A DNA stretch of 64,000 nucleotides from Desulfospira joergensenii DSM 10085 (GCF_000420085.1 NZ_ATUG01000001.1:1178001-1242000); one strand, 5' to 3'. Positions 42,594 to 52,454 are shown, counted from the first letter of the stretch. Notes: generated from the letters alone by a model not told the origin. Numbers and translations: made by a program.

Positions 42594-44126
42594 TTAAAAA
42601 TCATGGAGAAGGCCCTTGTCTGCAATCTTTAAAAAAGCATCCACCACCTCGGGATCAAACTGGGACCCGGAATTTTCCCTCAGGATTTGAAATACCAGGT
42701 CGGTTTCCATTCTTTTTCGATAGGACCGGTCAGAGGCCATGGCATCATAGCAGTCGGCCACGGACATGATCCGGGCAAGCCTGGGGATCTCCTCTCCCCT
42801 CAGCCCTTCTGGATAGCCTTTTCCGTCAAACCTCTCGTGGTGGTAACGGATGATCTCCATTTCCCGGTCCCATACCCCCAGTTTCCCTACGATATCCGCT
42901 CCAATGGCGGGGTGTTCTTTGATTTTTTCATACTCTTCAGCGGTCAGTTTCCCCGGTTTCAAAAGAATATCATCGGGGATCCCGATTTTCCCGATGTCGT
43001 GGAGGCTGCCTGCAAAATCGATGATCTCAAGCTCTTCCTGGCTACACCCCATTTCCACGGCAATGAGATGGGCGCACTTGGCCACCCGGGTAGAATGCTT
43101 TTTGGTGTAAAGATCCCTGGCCTCAAGGGCCGTGACAAACGCCCGGAGGGTGGCGACCAGGTTCTCGATGATGTTCCCGTACAGGGCGATGTTTTCTATT
43201 CCGGATGCTGCCTTCTGGGTGATAAAGGTCATGTAGTAGATGTCTTTCTCACTAAAGGACCGGTCCGGCTCAAATATGAATGCACTGGCCACCCCGAAGA
43301 TATTATCCTTTATCTTAAGGGGAACCACCATACAGGAATTGACCTGGTCGTCAATCCGGTCGTTGGCCCTGGACTCGGATATCAGAAAGGGTTTGTCATC
43401 GGACTGGACGGCATCAATGATATACTCCCGGGTCTTTTGGGGGATGTCTTCCTCAAACTCGCCAAATTCCCCGGGATCTTTTCCCTCTACCGGGGACTGG
43501 GCAATCAGAATAAGGGAATGATCCGTTTCCGAATAAAAATGGAAAAAGACCTTGTCAGCCTTGAGTTCTTCCACCCCCAGATCCACGACTTTATCATACA
43601 CCCCGTGGGTGGAATCCAATGTGGAAAAATCTTCCATGACCCGGTTCAGGGTGTTGACGTCCTTTACCCTCTGAATGAGTTCATGGTTCAGCTGTTTAAG
43701 CCGCTCCTGGCGTTCCACCTCTTCCTTGAGGATCAGGTTCTCCACAAAGAGTTCCCGCTCCCGTAAGATCCGCCGGAGGGTGAGTTCCATCTGTTCCAGG
43801 TTCACCGGCTTGATCAGATAATCCACTACCCCGTTTTTCAGGGTCTGGATGGAGTTTTCCAGGGAAGGATACCCGGTCATCACCACCACGGGAAGGGTGC
43901 TTTCCAGATGCCTTACCCTTTCGGCCAGCTCAAGCCCGTCCATCACGGGCATATTGATATCCGTAAAAATGCAGCCGATCTTTACCCGCTTGATGATATC
44001 AAGGGCTTCAACACCGTTTCCTGCGGTATAAACCTCATACCCCTTTCTCTGGAAATAGCCTTCGGCCACATCGAGAATGCCCTCTTCATCATCCACCACC
44101 AGGATTTTAATTGTGTGGTTATCCAT
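42594..44126 (-). CDS. HD-GYP response regulator (c-di-GMP phosphodiesterase)
   Basis: The 510-residue product has a receiver domain (1-120; VVDDEEG, phospho-acceptor Asp 56 in FTDINMP, IKP near 106), a GAF-like domain (about 160-315) and an HD-GYP domain (about 325-500) with HDIGK (376-380) and HHERFDGKGYPEGL (429-442). The intact HD and GYP motifs predict hydrolysis of c-di-GMP. It heads the operon HD-GYP, PilZ, CheX, CheY, FleQ-like, uniting c-di-GMP turnover, its sensor and chemotaxis output. Confidence 0.92.
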   Translation of the reverse strand: MDNHTIKILVVDDEEGILDVAEGYFQRKGYEVYTAGNGVEALDIIKRVKIGCIFTDINMPVMDGLELAERVRHLESTLPVVVMTGYPSLENSIQTLKNGVVDYLIKPVNLEQMELTLRRILRERELFVENLILKEEVERQERLKQLNHELIQRVKDVNTLNRVMEDFSTLDSTHGVYDKVVDLGVEELKADKVFFHFYSETDHSLILIAQSPVEGKDPGEFGEFEEDIPQKTREYIIDAVQSDDKPFLISESRANDRIDDQVNSCMVVPLKIKDNIFGVASAFIFEPDRSFSEKDIYYMTFITQKAASGIENIALYGNIIENLVATLRAFVTALEARDLYTKKHSTRVAKCAHLIAVEMGCSQEELEIIDFAGSLHDIGKIGIPDDILLKPGKLTAEEYEKIKEHPAIGADIVGKLGVWDREMEIIRYHHERFDGKGYPEGLRGEEIPRLARIMSVADCYDAMASDRSYRKRMETDLVFQILRENSGSQFDPEVVDAFLKIADKGLLHDF

Positions 44127-44174
44127 TGCAAAAAAAGTCTTAAGATTTTCAGGTTTAAGGTATAGACTTTCGTA

Positions 44175-44203
44175 AATGTATATGAAACCAGGGCTTTTAT
44201 CAA
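44175..44203 (-). promoter_or_regulatory. Candidate sigma-70 promoter of the HD-GYP operon
   Basis: On the minus strand TTGATA (44203-44198), 17 bases, then TACATT (44180-44175) form an acceptable promoter about 50 bases upstream of the HD-GYP start. Unlike the downstream units this one shows no sigma-54 element, as expected if it encodes the top-level activator. Confidence 0.45.
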
Positions 44204-44210
44204 CAAAAAT

Positions 44211-44235
44211 AAACCCGGGTTCATAACCGGGTTTT
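44211..44235. other. Palindrome between divergent promoters
   Basis: AAACCCGG-GTTCATAA-CCGGGTTT is an inverted repeat with 8-bp arms lying upstream of both divergent promoters (HD-GYP to the left, Lrp to the right). It is therefore more likely a protein-binding site or a bidirectional insulator hairpin than an ordinary terminator. Confidence 0.4.
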
Positions 44236-44280
44236 GATGAATATTATTCTAAACTGCGAACAAAAAACCAACTATTGTTC

Positions 44281-44309
44281 TTGACAATAACTTTTACAGT
44301 GAATATTAT
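44281..44309 (+). promoter_or_regulatory. Strong sigma-70 promoter of the Lrp/lysA genes
   Basis: TTGACA (44281-44286), exactly 17 bases, TATTAT (44304-44309) is a near-perfect housekeeping promoter. The predicted start lies near 44316, about 35 bases before the Lrp-family gene. Confidence 0.75.
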
Positions 44310-44350
44310 ACTTTAAAATTTTAAAAAACAGACAGGAGTCACACCCCCGG

Positions 44351-44809
44351 ATGGATAAAACAGACCTTGAGATCCTTAAGATCCTTCAGAAAAAGGCGAG
44401 AATACCCAATGTGGAAGTGGCCAGAACCGTTGGAATGGCCCCGTCCGCAGTACTTGAGCGAATCAAGAAGCTGGAGGCAAAGCAGGTCATCCAGGGGTAC
44501 GAGGTCAGACTCAACCCCGAGATGTTCCACTGCTCCATGATCGCCTTTGTCCATGTCCGGGTGAAGGATCCGTCCAGGATACGGGAAACCGGACAGGAAC
44601 TGGCCTCCGTTGACCAGGTCCAGGAAGTCCATTACCTGGCAGGCGAAGACTGCCTCATGGTAAAGCTCAGGGTATCGGACAACCAGGAGTTGGAAAGGAT
44701 ATTAAGAAAAAACATCACCTGCATGGAGGGTGTTACGGGCACCCAAACCTTTATCGTCCTTTCCTCTTTCAAGGAAAGTGCAAAAATCATGCTGCCCGAC
44801 TCCCCCTGA
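44351..44809 (+). CDS. Lrp/AsnC-family transcriptional regulator
   Basis: The 152-residue product has the N-terminal helix-turn-helix (about 1-50, DKTDLEILKILQKKARIPNVEVARTVGMAPSAVLERIKKLE) and the C-terminal RAM ligand-binding domain (about 65-145). Such regulators sense amino acids and often act locally. It lies 42 bases upstream of a LysA-type decarboxylase on the same strand, so control of that gene by an amino acid is plausible. The ribosome-binding site AGGAG is 12 bases from the ATG, somewhat far. Confidence 0.93.
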   Translation: MDKTDLEILKILQKKARIPNVEVARTVGMAPSAVLERIKKLEAKQVIQGYEVRLNPEMFHCSMIAFVHVRVKDPSRIRETGQELASVDQVQEVHYLAGEDCLMVKLRVSDNQELERILRKNITCMEGVTGTQTFIVLSSFKESAKIMLPDSP

Positions 44810-44851
44810 GACAGAATGCAGAAAAAAACATAATATAAGGAAGACCGAACC

Positions 44852-46111
44852 ATGCCCATGTCAGATGATTTTAAAAAACGATTGTCCCCTCTTCTGCCGG
44901 ACATTGTCAACACCTTTGGCACCCCCTTTCACATTTACGATGAAGCAGGGATCAAGAACACCTGTGACACACTCAATACCGCCTTTAAAGCCATCCCGGG
45001 ATTCAAGGAGTACTTTGCCGTAAAGGCCCTGCCCAATCCCACGGTCATGGCACTGGTCCGGGAAAAAGGATTCGGGTTCGACTGCAGCTCCGTGCCCGAA
45101 CTGGTCCTGGCCAGACAGGTGGGGGCAAGGGCCGAAGAGATCATGTTTACCTCCAACAATACCAGCGAGGGCCAGTTCCGGGCGGCCATGGATCAGGGAG
45201 GCGCCATTCTCAACCTGGACGATATCTCACTGATCTCCAAACTGCCCCAGACACCCGATCTGATCTGTTTCAGGTATAACCCCGGTCCCAGCCGGACCGG
45301 CAATGCCATCATCGGCAATCCAGTGGAGGCCAAATACGGGGTCAGCAGCGGCCAGATCCGGGGTGCCTATGAACAGGCCCTGAAGCTGGGGGTGAAGCGG
45401 TTCGGCATTCATACCATGCTGGCCTCCAATGAACTCAACTACGCCTATATGGTGGAGACCGCGGACATGCTCCTGGAAACCGTTGAAAAGCTCCATGCCG
45501 ACCTGGGAATCCAATTCGAGTTCATCAATATCGGCGGCGGACTGGGTATCCCCTACACCCCGGAGGCAAAGGCCTTTGACCTTGGCGCCATGGCCCGGGG
45601 CATTACCCGCTCCTTTGAAAAATTCAAGAACAGGAACGGCTGGGTGCCCAGGCTTTATATGGAAAGCGGGCGGTATATCACCGGGCCCCACGGGGTCCTG
45701 GTCACCACCGTGATCAACCATAAAAATATATACAGAGATTACGTGGGCGTGGACGCCTCCATGTCCGCCCTCATGCGGCCGGGCATGTACGACGCCTACC
45801 ACCACATCCATATCCACGGAAAAGAAAGCGGGCCCATCAACGGCAAAGTGGACGTGGTGGGTGCCCTGTGCGAGAACAACGATAAATTTGCCGTTCAGAG
45901 AGATCTTCCCCGGACCGAACGGGGAGACATCCTGGTCATCCACGACACCGGAGCCCACGGACATGCCATGGGATTCAACTACAACGGCCAGTTGCGGCCC
46001 AAGGAACTGCTTTTAAGAAAGGATTCCAGTGTGGATCTCATCCGCAGGGCAGAAACCGCGGCTGATTATTTTGCCACCCTTGATTTTGAACCCAAGAGCA
46101 TGAAGCCTTAA
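44852..46111 (+). CDS. lysA: Diaminopimelate decarboxylase-family protein (LysA type)
   Basis: This 419-residue PLP enzyme belongs to the alanine-racemase-fold group IV decarboxylases. The Schiff-base lysine is in YFAVKALPNP (near 58), the phosphate-binding glycines in INIGGGLGIPY, and the C-terminal domain carries GALCENNDKFA and HDTGAHGHAMGFNYNGQLRPKELLLR, all LysA-like. The most likely reaction is meso-diaminopimelate to lysine, the last step of lysine synthesis. Related amino-acid decarboxylases cannot be excluded, since Asn replaces the usual residue after CE. Confidence 0.82.
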   Translation: MPMSDDFKKRLSPLLPDIVNTFGTPFHIYDEAGIKNTCDTLNTAFKAIPGFKEYFAVKALPNPTVMALVREKGFGFDCSSVPELVLARQVGARAEEIMFTSNNTSEGQFRAAMDQGGAILNLDDISLISKLPQTPDLICFRYNPGPSRTGNAIIGNPVEAKYGVSSGQIRGAYEQALKLGVKRFGIHTMLASNELNYAYMVETADMLLETVEKLHADLGIQFEFINIGGGLGIPYTPEAKAFDLGAMARGITRSFEKFKNRNGWVPRLYMESGRYITGPHGVLVTTVINHKNIYRDYVGVDASMSALMRPGMYDAYHHIHIHGKESGPINGKVDVVGALCENNDKFAVQRDLPRTERGDILVIHDTGAHGHAMGFNYNGQLRPKELLLRKDSSVDLIRRAETAADYFATLDFEPKSMKP

Positions 46112-46170
46112 AGTCAAAAGCCCAAAGCGAAAAGCCATCGGTTTGGGACCATACATTTCAAGGAGGATAA

Positions 46171-46482
46171 ATGAGCTGCTGCATGGTCATTGCCACCTGT
46201 TCGGGAGAAGACGAGGCCCGGGCCCTGGCATCCAAAATCATTGAAAACCGTCTGGCCGCCTGTGTCCAGCTCAGCACCGTCACCAGCATGTACACCTGGC
46301 AGGACAAGGTCTGCACGGAGCCGGAGATCCGGCTGGTCATGAAAACCCGGGACCGGCTCTATAAGACACTTGAAACCTTTATCCGGGACAACCATGCCTA
46401 TGAGGTCCCCCAGATTGTGAAGGTTCCCATTGAGGACGGATATCCGCCCTATCTCGACTGGATTAGCGACACCACCGGTTAG
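46171..46482 (+). CDS. cutA: CutA-type divalent-cation tolerance protein
   Basis: The 103-residue product matches the trimeric CutA1 family: VIATCSGEDEARALASKIIENRLAACVQ near the start, then MYTWQDKVCTEPEIRLVMKTR and the C-terminal YEVPQIVKVPIEDGYPPYLDWI. CutA is PII-like and linked to copper tolerance; its mechanism is unsettled. AAGGAGG precedes the ATG. It follows lysA by 59 bases on the same strand. Confidence 0.95.
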   Translation: MSCCMVIATCSGEDEARALASKIIENRLAACVQLSTVTSMYTWQDKVCTEPEIRLVMKTRDRLYKTLETFIRDNHAYEVPQIVKVPIEDGYPPYLDWISDTTG

Positions 46483-46539
46483 GTTCGGCAACATTGTGTC
46501 CGGGAGCAGTGTTTTCCCAGCGGCTTTTGGATTTCGGCT

Positions 46540-47022
46540 TCAGGCTTTCAGCTTCAACCCCAGCTCCCCCACCCGCTGCCCGAGCTTGATCCCGTTCTCC
46601 AGGGTCTTCTCGTCGGGCTCCCCTGCACAGGCCGTCCCGTAGTGGCCCGTGGCAGACATGGGATCTCCGGTGATCACCATCCCGTAAATCATCAGGGCCT
46701 GGATGATAGAGAACATGGTGGTTTCCTTGCCTCCGGTGGGATCCCCCGAGGTGGCAAAAACCGCACCGACTTTCCCCTCCATTTTCCGCCGTGTGGAGAT
46801 AAAATCGTCAAACACCTGCTTGAGCTGAGCGGCCATGGTCCCGAAATAGACCGGGGATCCGGCAATGATTCCCCCGGCTTCCAGAAAGTCCTCCTTGGTG
46901 ACGGACCGGGTATCTTTTAATACCCCTTCAACTCCCGCCACGCTGTTCACCCCTTCTAAAACGGACTGGGCCAGCTTTTTCGTATTTCCTCCCTTGGAAT
47001 AGTATAGAACCAGTATCTTCAT
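46540..47022 (-). CDS. Flavodoxin-like FMN protein / NAD(P)H-quinone reductase type
   Basis: The 160-residue product has the flavodoxin phosphate loop YYSKGGNTKKLA (near residues 7-18), GGIIAGSPVYFGTMAAQLKQVFDDF, and a C-terminal TGHYGTACAGEPDEKTLENGIKLGQRV like WrbA-type quinone reductases. The ATG at 47022 is preceded by AAAGGAG; the open frame upstream of it lacks homology. It is convergent with cutA. Exact redox partner is unknown. Confidence 0.88.
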   Translation of the reverse strand: MKILVLYYSKGGNTKKLAQSVLEGVNSVAGVEGVLKDTRSVTKEDFLEAGGIIAGSPVYFGTMAAQLKQVFDDFISTRRKMEGKVGAVFATSGDPTGGKETTMFSIIQALMIYGMVITGDPMSATGHYGTACAGEPDEKTLENGIKLGQRVGELGLKLKA

Positions 47023-47418
47023 GGGATCTCCTTTGCGGGGAAAAGTGAAAAACATCCATCGGGAAAAGCCGTAAAAACGGTCGGGTCGTCTCACTTTTCC
47101 ATTGTCTGTGACGGCTTTCCAAGGCTCATCTTACCATTCCCGAATCTTCATGGCAAAGAATGAAATCTCTTCCAAAATTAAAGATCCGGGGACCGGCCCG
47201 GTCATCCTGGGAAAATCCCGGCAGGGTCATGGACTTTTGTACGGATCTTTTTTTTTGGGTTCAGGATTTGATTTTCCTGTTTGCCGGGCGTAGTATTCAG
47301 AGGTTTGGTCAGACAGATGGACCTGGAGATTTGACTGCCCCGGGCCCAAACCGCCTGAAAGGGGCCCTGAAACAGGGGAATGATTTGAATTTTTTCTTTT
47401 TTTGATTATTGTTTTGAA
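47023..47418. other. Intergenic region between divergent flavodoxin-like and ktrB genes
   Basis: This 396-base stretch should contain promoters in both directions, but I see no convincing -35/-10 pair, palindrome or short gene. The last 30 bases before ktrB are T-rich and lack a clear ribosome-binding site. Confidence 0.4.
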
Positions 47419-48816
47419 ATGAGTATGGATTTTAAAAGAAAACCCCGGAGAAAAACCTGGGCCGCGAGCATCTCCCAATCACCGGGCCGGCTCTCCATAC
47501 TGATGTATGGCCTGCTCATCTTCATGGGCACCTTTCTGCTGCTTTTACCCGTTTCAACGGTCTCCGGCCGCCTGCCCTTTATCGATGCCATGTTCACTGC
47601 CGCGTCCGCTGTCTGTGTAACCGGGCTGACCGTGGCGGACACCGCTTCCACGTTTACGCTTTTCGGGAAAAGCGTCATCCTGGGGCTGATCCAGATCGGC
47701 GGCATCGGAATCATGGTGCTCTCAACGGCCTTTTTGTTCTCCATGGGAAGGCGGGTCAGCATGACCGGAAGGCAGATGATCCGGGACACGTACAGCTATG
47801 GTGAGGGAAAAGGAATGAAATCCCTGGTAAAGGATGTTCTGCGGTTCACCTTTGCCATCGAATTCATCGGGGCTTTGTTCATGTTCTCAAGATTTTACGG
47901 CCTTCAGCCTTTGGACAAGGCCGTGGGATACGCGGTTTTTCATTCCGTGAGCGCATTCTGCAACGCCGGGTTTTCCCTTTTCCCGGACAGCTTCACCGGT
48001 TTCGGCCGGGACTGGGTCATGAACATCGACATCTGCATGCTCATCATTCTCGGCGGAATCGGTTTTGTGGTCCTGGCGGAGATCCGGCAGAAATTTTCCC
48101 TTTCCCGGCGGTTCTGGTCCGACTTCAGCCTCCATACCAAACTCACCCTCTCCGGCACCCTGCTGCTGCTTGTCGGCAGCACGGCAGCCATTCTGCTGCT
48201 GGAGTGGTCCAACACCCTTGGAGGGATGGCCCTGCCCCATAAGGCCCTGGCTGCATTTTTCCAGGCCGTGAACGCCCGGACCGCGGGATTCAATACCGTT
48301 GACATCGGAAACCTGGCCAACGAAACCCTGTTTATCACCATTCTGCTGATGTTCATCGGCACGGCGCCCGGATCCTGCGGCGGAGGAATCAAGGTGACCA
48401 CCTTTTTCAGCATGGTCATCCTTGGGATTTCACGGTTTCGGGGACAGGAACATCCCCATGTCTTTTACCGGAGGATATCAGCAGAGAGCATCTCCAAGGC
48501 CGTCAGCCTGGTCATGATCAGCCTGACAATAATCATTGTCGGGATCATTCTGCTCCAGCAGGTGGCCATCGGGGACATTTCCCATCGGCTCAGCCGCGGC
48601 GCTTTCCTGGAGGTGATGTTTGAAGTGGTCAGCGCTTTCGGAACCGTGGGGCTGTCAACGGGAATCACCCCGGAGTTTTCCACCCCCGGCAAGCTGATTC
48701 TTATTCTGATGATGTTTATCGGACGTCTCGGTCCTCTGGTCGTGGCCATTTCCGCCAGCAAAAAAGCAACCCCAAAACCGTATTCCTATGCCCAGGAAAA
48801 TATCATGATCGGATAA
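47419..48816 (+). CDS. ktrB: Trk/Ktr-type potassium channel subunit
   Basis: The 465-residue membrane protein is the ion-conducting subunit of a Ktr/Trk potassium uptake system. Four pore loops with the selectivity-filter glycines are visible: CVTGLTV, FCNAGFSLF, RTAGFNTVD and GTVGLSTGI. Eight or so membrane segments flank them. Length fits KtrB (about 450) better than enteric TrkH. The regulatory RCK subunit gene follows 10 bases later. Start choice between 47419 and the ATG two codons on is uncertain because no ribosome-binding site is seen. Confidence 0.93.
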   Translation: MSMDFKRKPRRKTWAASISQSPGRLSILMYGLLIFMGTFLLLLPVSTVSGRLPFIDAMFTAASAVCVTGLTVADTASTFTLFGKSVILGLIQIGGIGIMVLSTAFLFSMGRRVSMTGRQMIRDTYSYGEGKGMKSLVKDVLRFTFAIEFIGALFMFSRFYGLQPLDKAVGYAVFHSVSAFCNAGFSLFPDSFTGFGRDWVMNIDICMLIILGGIGFVVLAEIRQKFSLSRRFWSDFSLHTKLTLSGTLLLLVGSTAAILLLEWSNTLGGMALPHKALAAFFQAVNARTAGFNTVDIGNLANETLFITILLMFIGTAPGSCGGGIKVTTFFSMVILGISRFRGQEHPHVFYRRISAESISKAVSLVMISLTIIIVGIILLQQVAIGDISHRLSRGAFLEVMFEVVSAFGTVGLSTGITPEFSTPGKLILILMMFIGRLGPLVVAISASKKATPKPYSYAQENIMIG

Positions 48817-48826
48817 AGGAAAAAGT

Positions 48827-49480
48827 ATGAAACAATTTTTAGTCGTCGGCCTTGGCAATTTCGGATACTATCTGGCCACCCATCTGTATCAGAAAGGCCA
48901 TGAGGTCATGGCCATTGATAAAAATCCAACCCTGGTTCAAAACATCAAAGATCATGTGACCCGGGCCGTGGTGGCAGATGCCACAGATGCCGGCGTCATT
49001 GAGGAGCTGGGGGTCAAAGATGTGGACACGGCTGTGGTGGGCATCGGATCCGTTCTCGGGGATTCCATCCTGGCGGTTTTGAATCTCCAGGAAACCGGCG
49101 TCCGGAATATCGTGGCAAAGGCCATCAGCGATCCCCATAAGAAAATACTGGAAAAACTGGGAATCCAGGAGATCTCCTTTCCGGAAAAGGACAATGCCGT
49201 TTCCATGGCCGAACGCCTGGACAATCCCAACCTCATCGATTACCTGCCCTTTCTGGAGGGATATCGGATCATCGAACTGGCCGTACCCCAAAAATTTATC
49301 GGCAAAAATCTGAAGCAGATCAACATAACCAACCGATACGGGGTCCAGATTGTGGCCATCAAGGAATTGGTGCCTGAAAGAGTCAGATTCATTCCCGGTG
49401 CGGATTTCATCCTCAAGGACAGCGATATTCTGATTCTGCTGGGAACCGAATCCGGGCTGGAAAAACTCAAAAAAATTTAA
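48827..49480 (+). CDS. ktrA: Ktr/Trk potassium uptake regulatory subunit
   Basis: The 217-residue product has an RCK N-terminal Rossmann domain (VVGLGNFGYYLATHLYQKGHEVMAIDKNPTLV, about 5-36; nucleotide-binding GxGxxG) and an RCK_C domain (about 140-217, with SDILILLGTESGLEKL). It gates the KtrB channel in response to nucleotides. It begins 10 bases after ktrB with GGAAAAAG in front. Confidence 0.94.
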   Translation: MKQFLVVGLGNFGYYLATHLYQKGHEVMAIDKNPTLVQNIKDHVTRAVVADATDAGVIEELGVKDVDTAVVGIGSVLGDSILAVLNLQETGVRNIVAKAISDPHKKILEKLGIQEISFPEKDNAVSMAERLDNPNLIDYLPFLEGYRIIELAVPQKFIGKNLKQINITNRYGVQIVAIKELVPERVRFIPGADFILKDSDILILLGTESGLEKLKKI

Positions 49481-49672
49481 CGCCAAGGGCTTCATTCCTC
49501 CCGGACGGTTGACAATTCAGGTCCGGCCGGCCAATCTGCACGCGATTGCCCCGGGTCGATGCGAGGAGCCCTTGACAAACCAGGTTTTCTTTTCTACCGT
49601 TTTATCCTGTCGAACAAGGCGTCGGAATTTTAGCTCCCTGGTTTAAATCCTCAACCCCTGCAGGAGAATGTG

Positions 49673-51076
49673 ATGAAAACCATCCGAAGCAGATTGATCA
49701 TGATCTTTCTTGCCTGTTTTTCATTTACAGCCGGGCTCACCGCCCTGGACTACTACCACGTTTTCATCCTTGAAGAAAAAATCGGGATCATTCAGCAATT
49801 CAACGACTTTAAAGACGATGTCCTTGAACTGCGCCGGTATGAAAAAAACTATTTTCTTACGGGCAAACCCGTCCACTTCAAGCAGATACTCCATTACCTT
49901 TCCAAAACCGAGACCCTGTTTTCCGGGCTGGAAAAGGAGATGAAGATGGTCCTGCCCCTGAAGGAATACGAAGAGTGCGGCCTGGCTTTAAAAGAGTACC
50001 GCCGCATCCTGGAACAGGAAATCGCCGTTGAAGAAAAGGCAGAGATCCATACCCAGGCCCTCCAGTCCAGGGGGAAGATCCTCACCGGTTTCAGCGAAAG
50101 GCTGATCCGTGAAAAACGGAAGCGGCTCACCCGGGTCTTGAGGCAGATGCTGTTTCTGCCCTTTGTCTTCAGTACGGTATTCATCATTCTGATCCTGGTG
50201 GTCATGCAGATGTCCCGGACTGAGATCCTGGAGCCCCTCCGGAAGATGCATGAGGCTGTAGAAAAAGCAGGGAAAGGTGTGTTTGAAACCATATCCTACA
50301 CCGGACGGGGGGAAAATGAAGTCTTCCAGTGCATCTTCGCCTTCAACAAAATGGTCAGAGAGATTGAGACCCGGCAGGAACAGCTGTTGCAGTCCAGAAA
50401 AATGGCCTCCATCGGCACATTCACCTCCGGGATTGCCCATGAACTCAATAACCCCATAAACAATACCTCCCTGCTGGTGGAATCCTTAATCGAAGATGAA
50501 GAGAATCTGACCCCGGAAGAGCGCAAAGCCCTGTACACAGATTTAATGGCCCAGGCAGATCGGGCCAGCGATATTGTAAAGAATTTGCTGGAGTTTTCAA
50601 GGACAGACCAGGGACATTTTAAAACCATTTCCATGTCTGAAATGATCGATAAAACAAAACAATTGCTTGGGAACGAACTCCGGCTCCAGCAAATTTCCTT
50701 CCATAAACAAATCTGCGATAATCTGCCAAAGGTATGGATCGATCAAAGCCGTCTCCAGCAGGCCCTGGTCAATCTGATGCTCAACAGCATCCAGGCCATG
50801 CCCCGGGGCGGAGACCTGACCCTTACCGTGGAGACAGACCCCTCACACAAAGGGTATATCCGAATCGATGTGGCAGATACCGGGGACGGTATCCCGGAGG
50901 AACAGCTTGACCTGGTCTTTGACCCGTTTTTCACGACCAAGAAGGAGGGAGAAGGAACAGGCCTGGGGCTCTCAGTGACCTACAATATCATCAAAAGCCA
51001 TAACGGATGGATCACGGTAAAAAGTGAGCCCGGCAAGGGCACTTGTTTTTCCATTTTCCTTCCTGTAAAGAACTAG
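49673..51076 (+). CDS. Membrane sensor histidine kinase
   Basis: The 467-residue product has two membrane helices (about 8-28 and 160-182) bounding a periplasmic four-helix-type sensor of about 130 residues (with [15 protein letters not shown]). A HAMP-like linker, a HisKA domain with the phospho-acceptor His in [13 protein letters not shown], and an HATPase domain with [43 protein letters not shown] follow. It lies 2 bases before a sigma-54 response regulator gene, its obvious partner. ATG 49673 follows AGGAG; a GTG one codon earlier is possible. A TTGACA at 49572 may be part of its promoter. Confidence 0.92.
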   Translation: MKTIRSRLIMIFLACFSFTAGLTALDYYHVFILEEKIGIIQQFNDFKDDVLELRRYEKNYFLTGKPVHFKQILHYLSKTETLFSGLEKEMKMVLPLKEYEECGLALKEYRRILEQEIAVEEKAEIHTQALQSRGKILTGFSERLIREKRKRLTRVLRQMLFLPFVFSTVFIILILVVMQMSRTEILEPLRKMHEAVEKAGKGVFETISYTGRGENEVFQCIFAFNKMVREIETRQEQLLQSRKMASIGTFTSGIAHELNNPINNTSLLVESLIEDEENLTPEERKALYTDLMAQADRASDIVKNLLEFSRTDQGHFKTISMSEMIDKTKQLLGNELRLQQISFHKQICDNLPKVWIDQSRLQQALVNLMLNSIQAMPRGGDLTLTVETDPSHKGYIRIDVADTGDGIPEEQLDLVFDPFFTTKKEGEGTGLGLSVTYNIIKSHNGWITVKSEPGKGTCFSIFLPVKN

Positions 51077-51078
51077 GC

Positions 51079-52449
51079 ATGGAAATCCCGAAAAATCATT
51101 CCCCCATGAGGGTGGCCGTCGTTGACGACGAACCCATTGCCTGCCGGGAAATTAAAAAAGGGCTGCTCCGGAGAACCGACTTTGATATTGAAACCTTTCC
51201 AGACGGGGAATCCGCCCTTAAAAGAATGCAGGACCATTCCTTTGATCTGATCCTGTGCGACCTGAAGCTGCCCGGGATAGACGGGATGACCCTGTTGAGA
51301 ACCGTCAAAAAAAGATTCCCGGAAACCCAGGTCATCATGATCACAGGCCACGGTTCCGTGGATGTGGCCGTACAGGCCATCCAGTCCGGTGCCTTCCATT
51401 TTGTGATCAAACCGGTAAAGACGGAGGAACTGACATCTCTTTCCCAAAGAGCCCTTGAAACTGTCCGGCTGATCCGGGAGACCAGCGCCCTGAAAAAAGC
51501 GCTTTTCACCCAGTCCCGGGAGCAGTACCTCATCGGCCACTCCCCGGCCATGCAGAAGGTGATGGCCCTGATTAAAAAGATCTGCTCTCTGAACTGCAAC
51601 GTCCTGATCATGGGGGAGAGCGGCACCGGCAAGGAACTCACGGCCCGGGCCCTCCACTTTCTGGGAGAGAGGAGGGAAAACCCCTTTATTGGGTTTTCCT
51701 GCGTCGGTTTTACCGACGAACTGATCGCCAATGAACTGTTCGGGCATGAAAAAGGGGCCTTTACAGGGGCGGTGGACACAAAGATCGGACTGCTGGAATC
51801 TTCGGACAAAGGCACCATCTTCCTGGATGAAGTGGGGCTCATGCCCCTGACCATGCAGGTCAAGCTGCTCCGGTTCATCCAGGAAAGAAGTCTGATCCGG
51901 GTGGGCGGGGTGACGCCCATCCCCGTCGATGTGCGGCTGATCGCCGCCGGAAACAGCGATCTCAAACAGGAGGTCGAACAAAAAAAATTCCGGGAGGACC
52001 TCTATTTCCGGCTCAATGTCGTATCCATCACCCTGCCCCCCTTACGGGACAGAAAAGAAGATATCCCCCTGCTCATCCATCATTTTATCGAACGGTACAA
52101 CCACAGGTTCAAAAAACAGATCACCGGGATCGCCCCCGACGCCCTGAAGACCCTGAAGAACTATCCATTTCCCGGCAATGTCCGGGAACTGGAAAATATC
52201 GTTGAGCGGGCCGTGGCCCTTTCGGAAAAAAAGGTGATCTCCTGCAAAGACCTTCCCGGAGATATTCTCGATCTGACATTTACCAGCCTGGAAGATGACG
52301 CCGGATGGAAATCCCTGGAGGAAGTGGAACGGGACTATATCCTAAAGGTCCTGGAAAAAACAGGATTTCAGAAAAACCGGGCGGCTGATATCCTGAAACT
52401 GCCGCGGACCACCCTGTGGCGCAAGATGAAATCCTTTCACCTGGATTGA
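51079..52449 (+). CDS. NtrC-family sigma-54 response regulator
   Basis: The 456-residue product has a canonical receiver (VVDDEP; phospho-acceptor Asp 61 in LILCDLKLPGIDG; Lys 111), an AAA+ domain with Walker A GESGTGK (179-185) and GAFTGA (226-231), and a Fis-type helix-turn-helix (about 430-455, KNRAADILKLPRTTLWRKMKSF). It is translated with the upstream kinase. Directly downstream lie two matching palindromes and a sigma-54-like promoter for a six-gene operon, so that operon is its probable target. The ATG at 51079 overlaps no upstream codons and begins the homologous region. Confidence 0.93.
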   Translation: MEIPKNHSPMRVAVVDDEPIACREIKKGLLRRTDFDIETFPDGESALKRMQDHSFDLILCDLKLPGIDGMTLLRTVKKRFPETQVIMITGHGSVDVAVQAIQSGAFHFVIKPVKTEELTSLSQRALETVRLIRETSALKKALFTQSREQYLIGHSPAMQKVMALIKKICSLNCNVLIMGESGTGKELTARALHFLGERRENPFIGFSCVGFTDELIANELFGHEKGAFTGAVDTKIGLLESSDKGTIFLDEVGLMPLTMQVKLLRFIQERSLIRVGGVTPIPVDVRLIAAGNSDLKQEVEQKKFREDLYFRLNVVSITLPPLRDRKEDIPLLIHHFIERYNHRFKKQITGIAPDALKTLKNYPFPGNVRELENIVERAVALSEKKVISCKDLPGDILDLTFTSLEDDAGWKSLEEVERDYILKVLEKTGFQKNRAADILKLPRTTLWRKMKSFHLD

Positions 52450-52454
52450 ACCTC

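Noticed and set aside
42687..43766. 359-codon plus-strand open frame opposite the HD-GYP gene
   Set aside because: No recognisable domain, and it is fully antisense to a gene with intact receiver, GAF and HD-GYP motifs.
45227..45964. 245-codon minus-strand open frame inside lysA
   Set aside because: His/Gly/Pro-rich composition typical of antisense GC-rich coding sequence; lysA on the other strand has all catalytic motifs.
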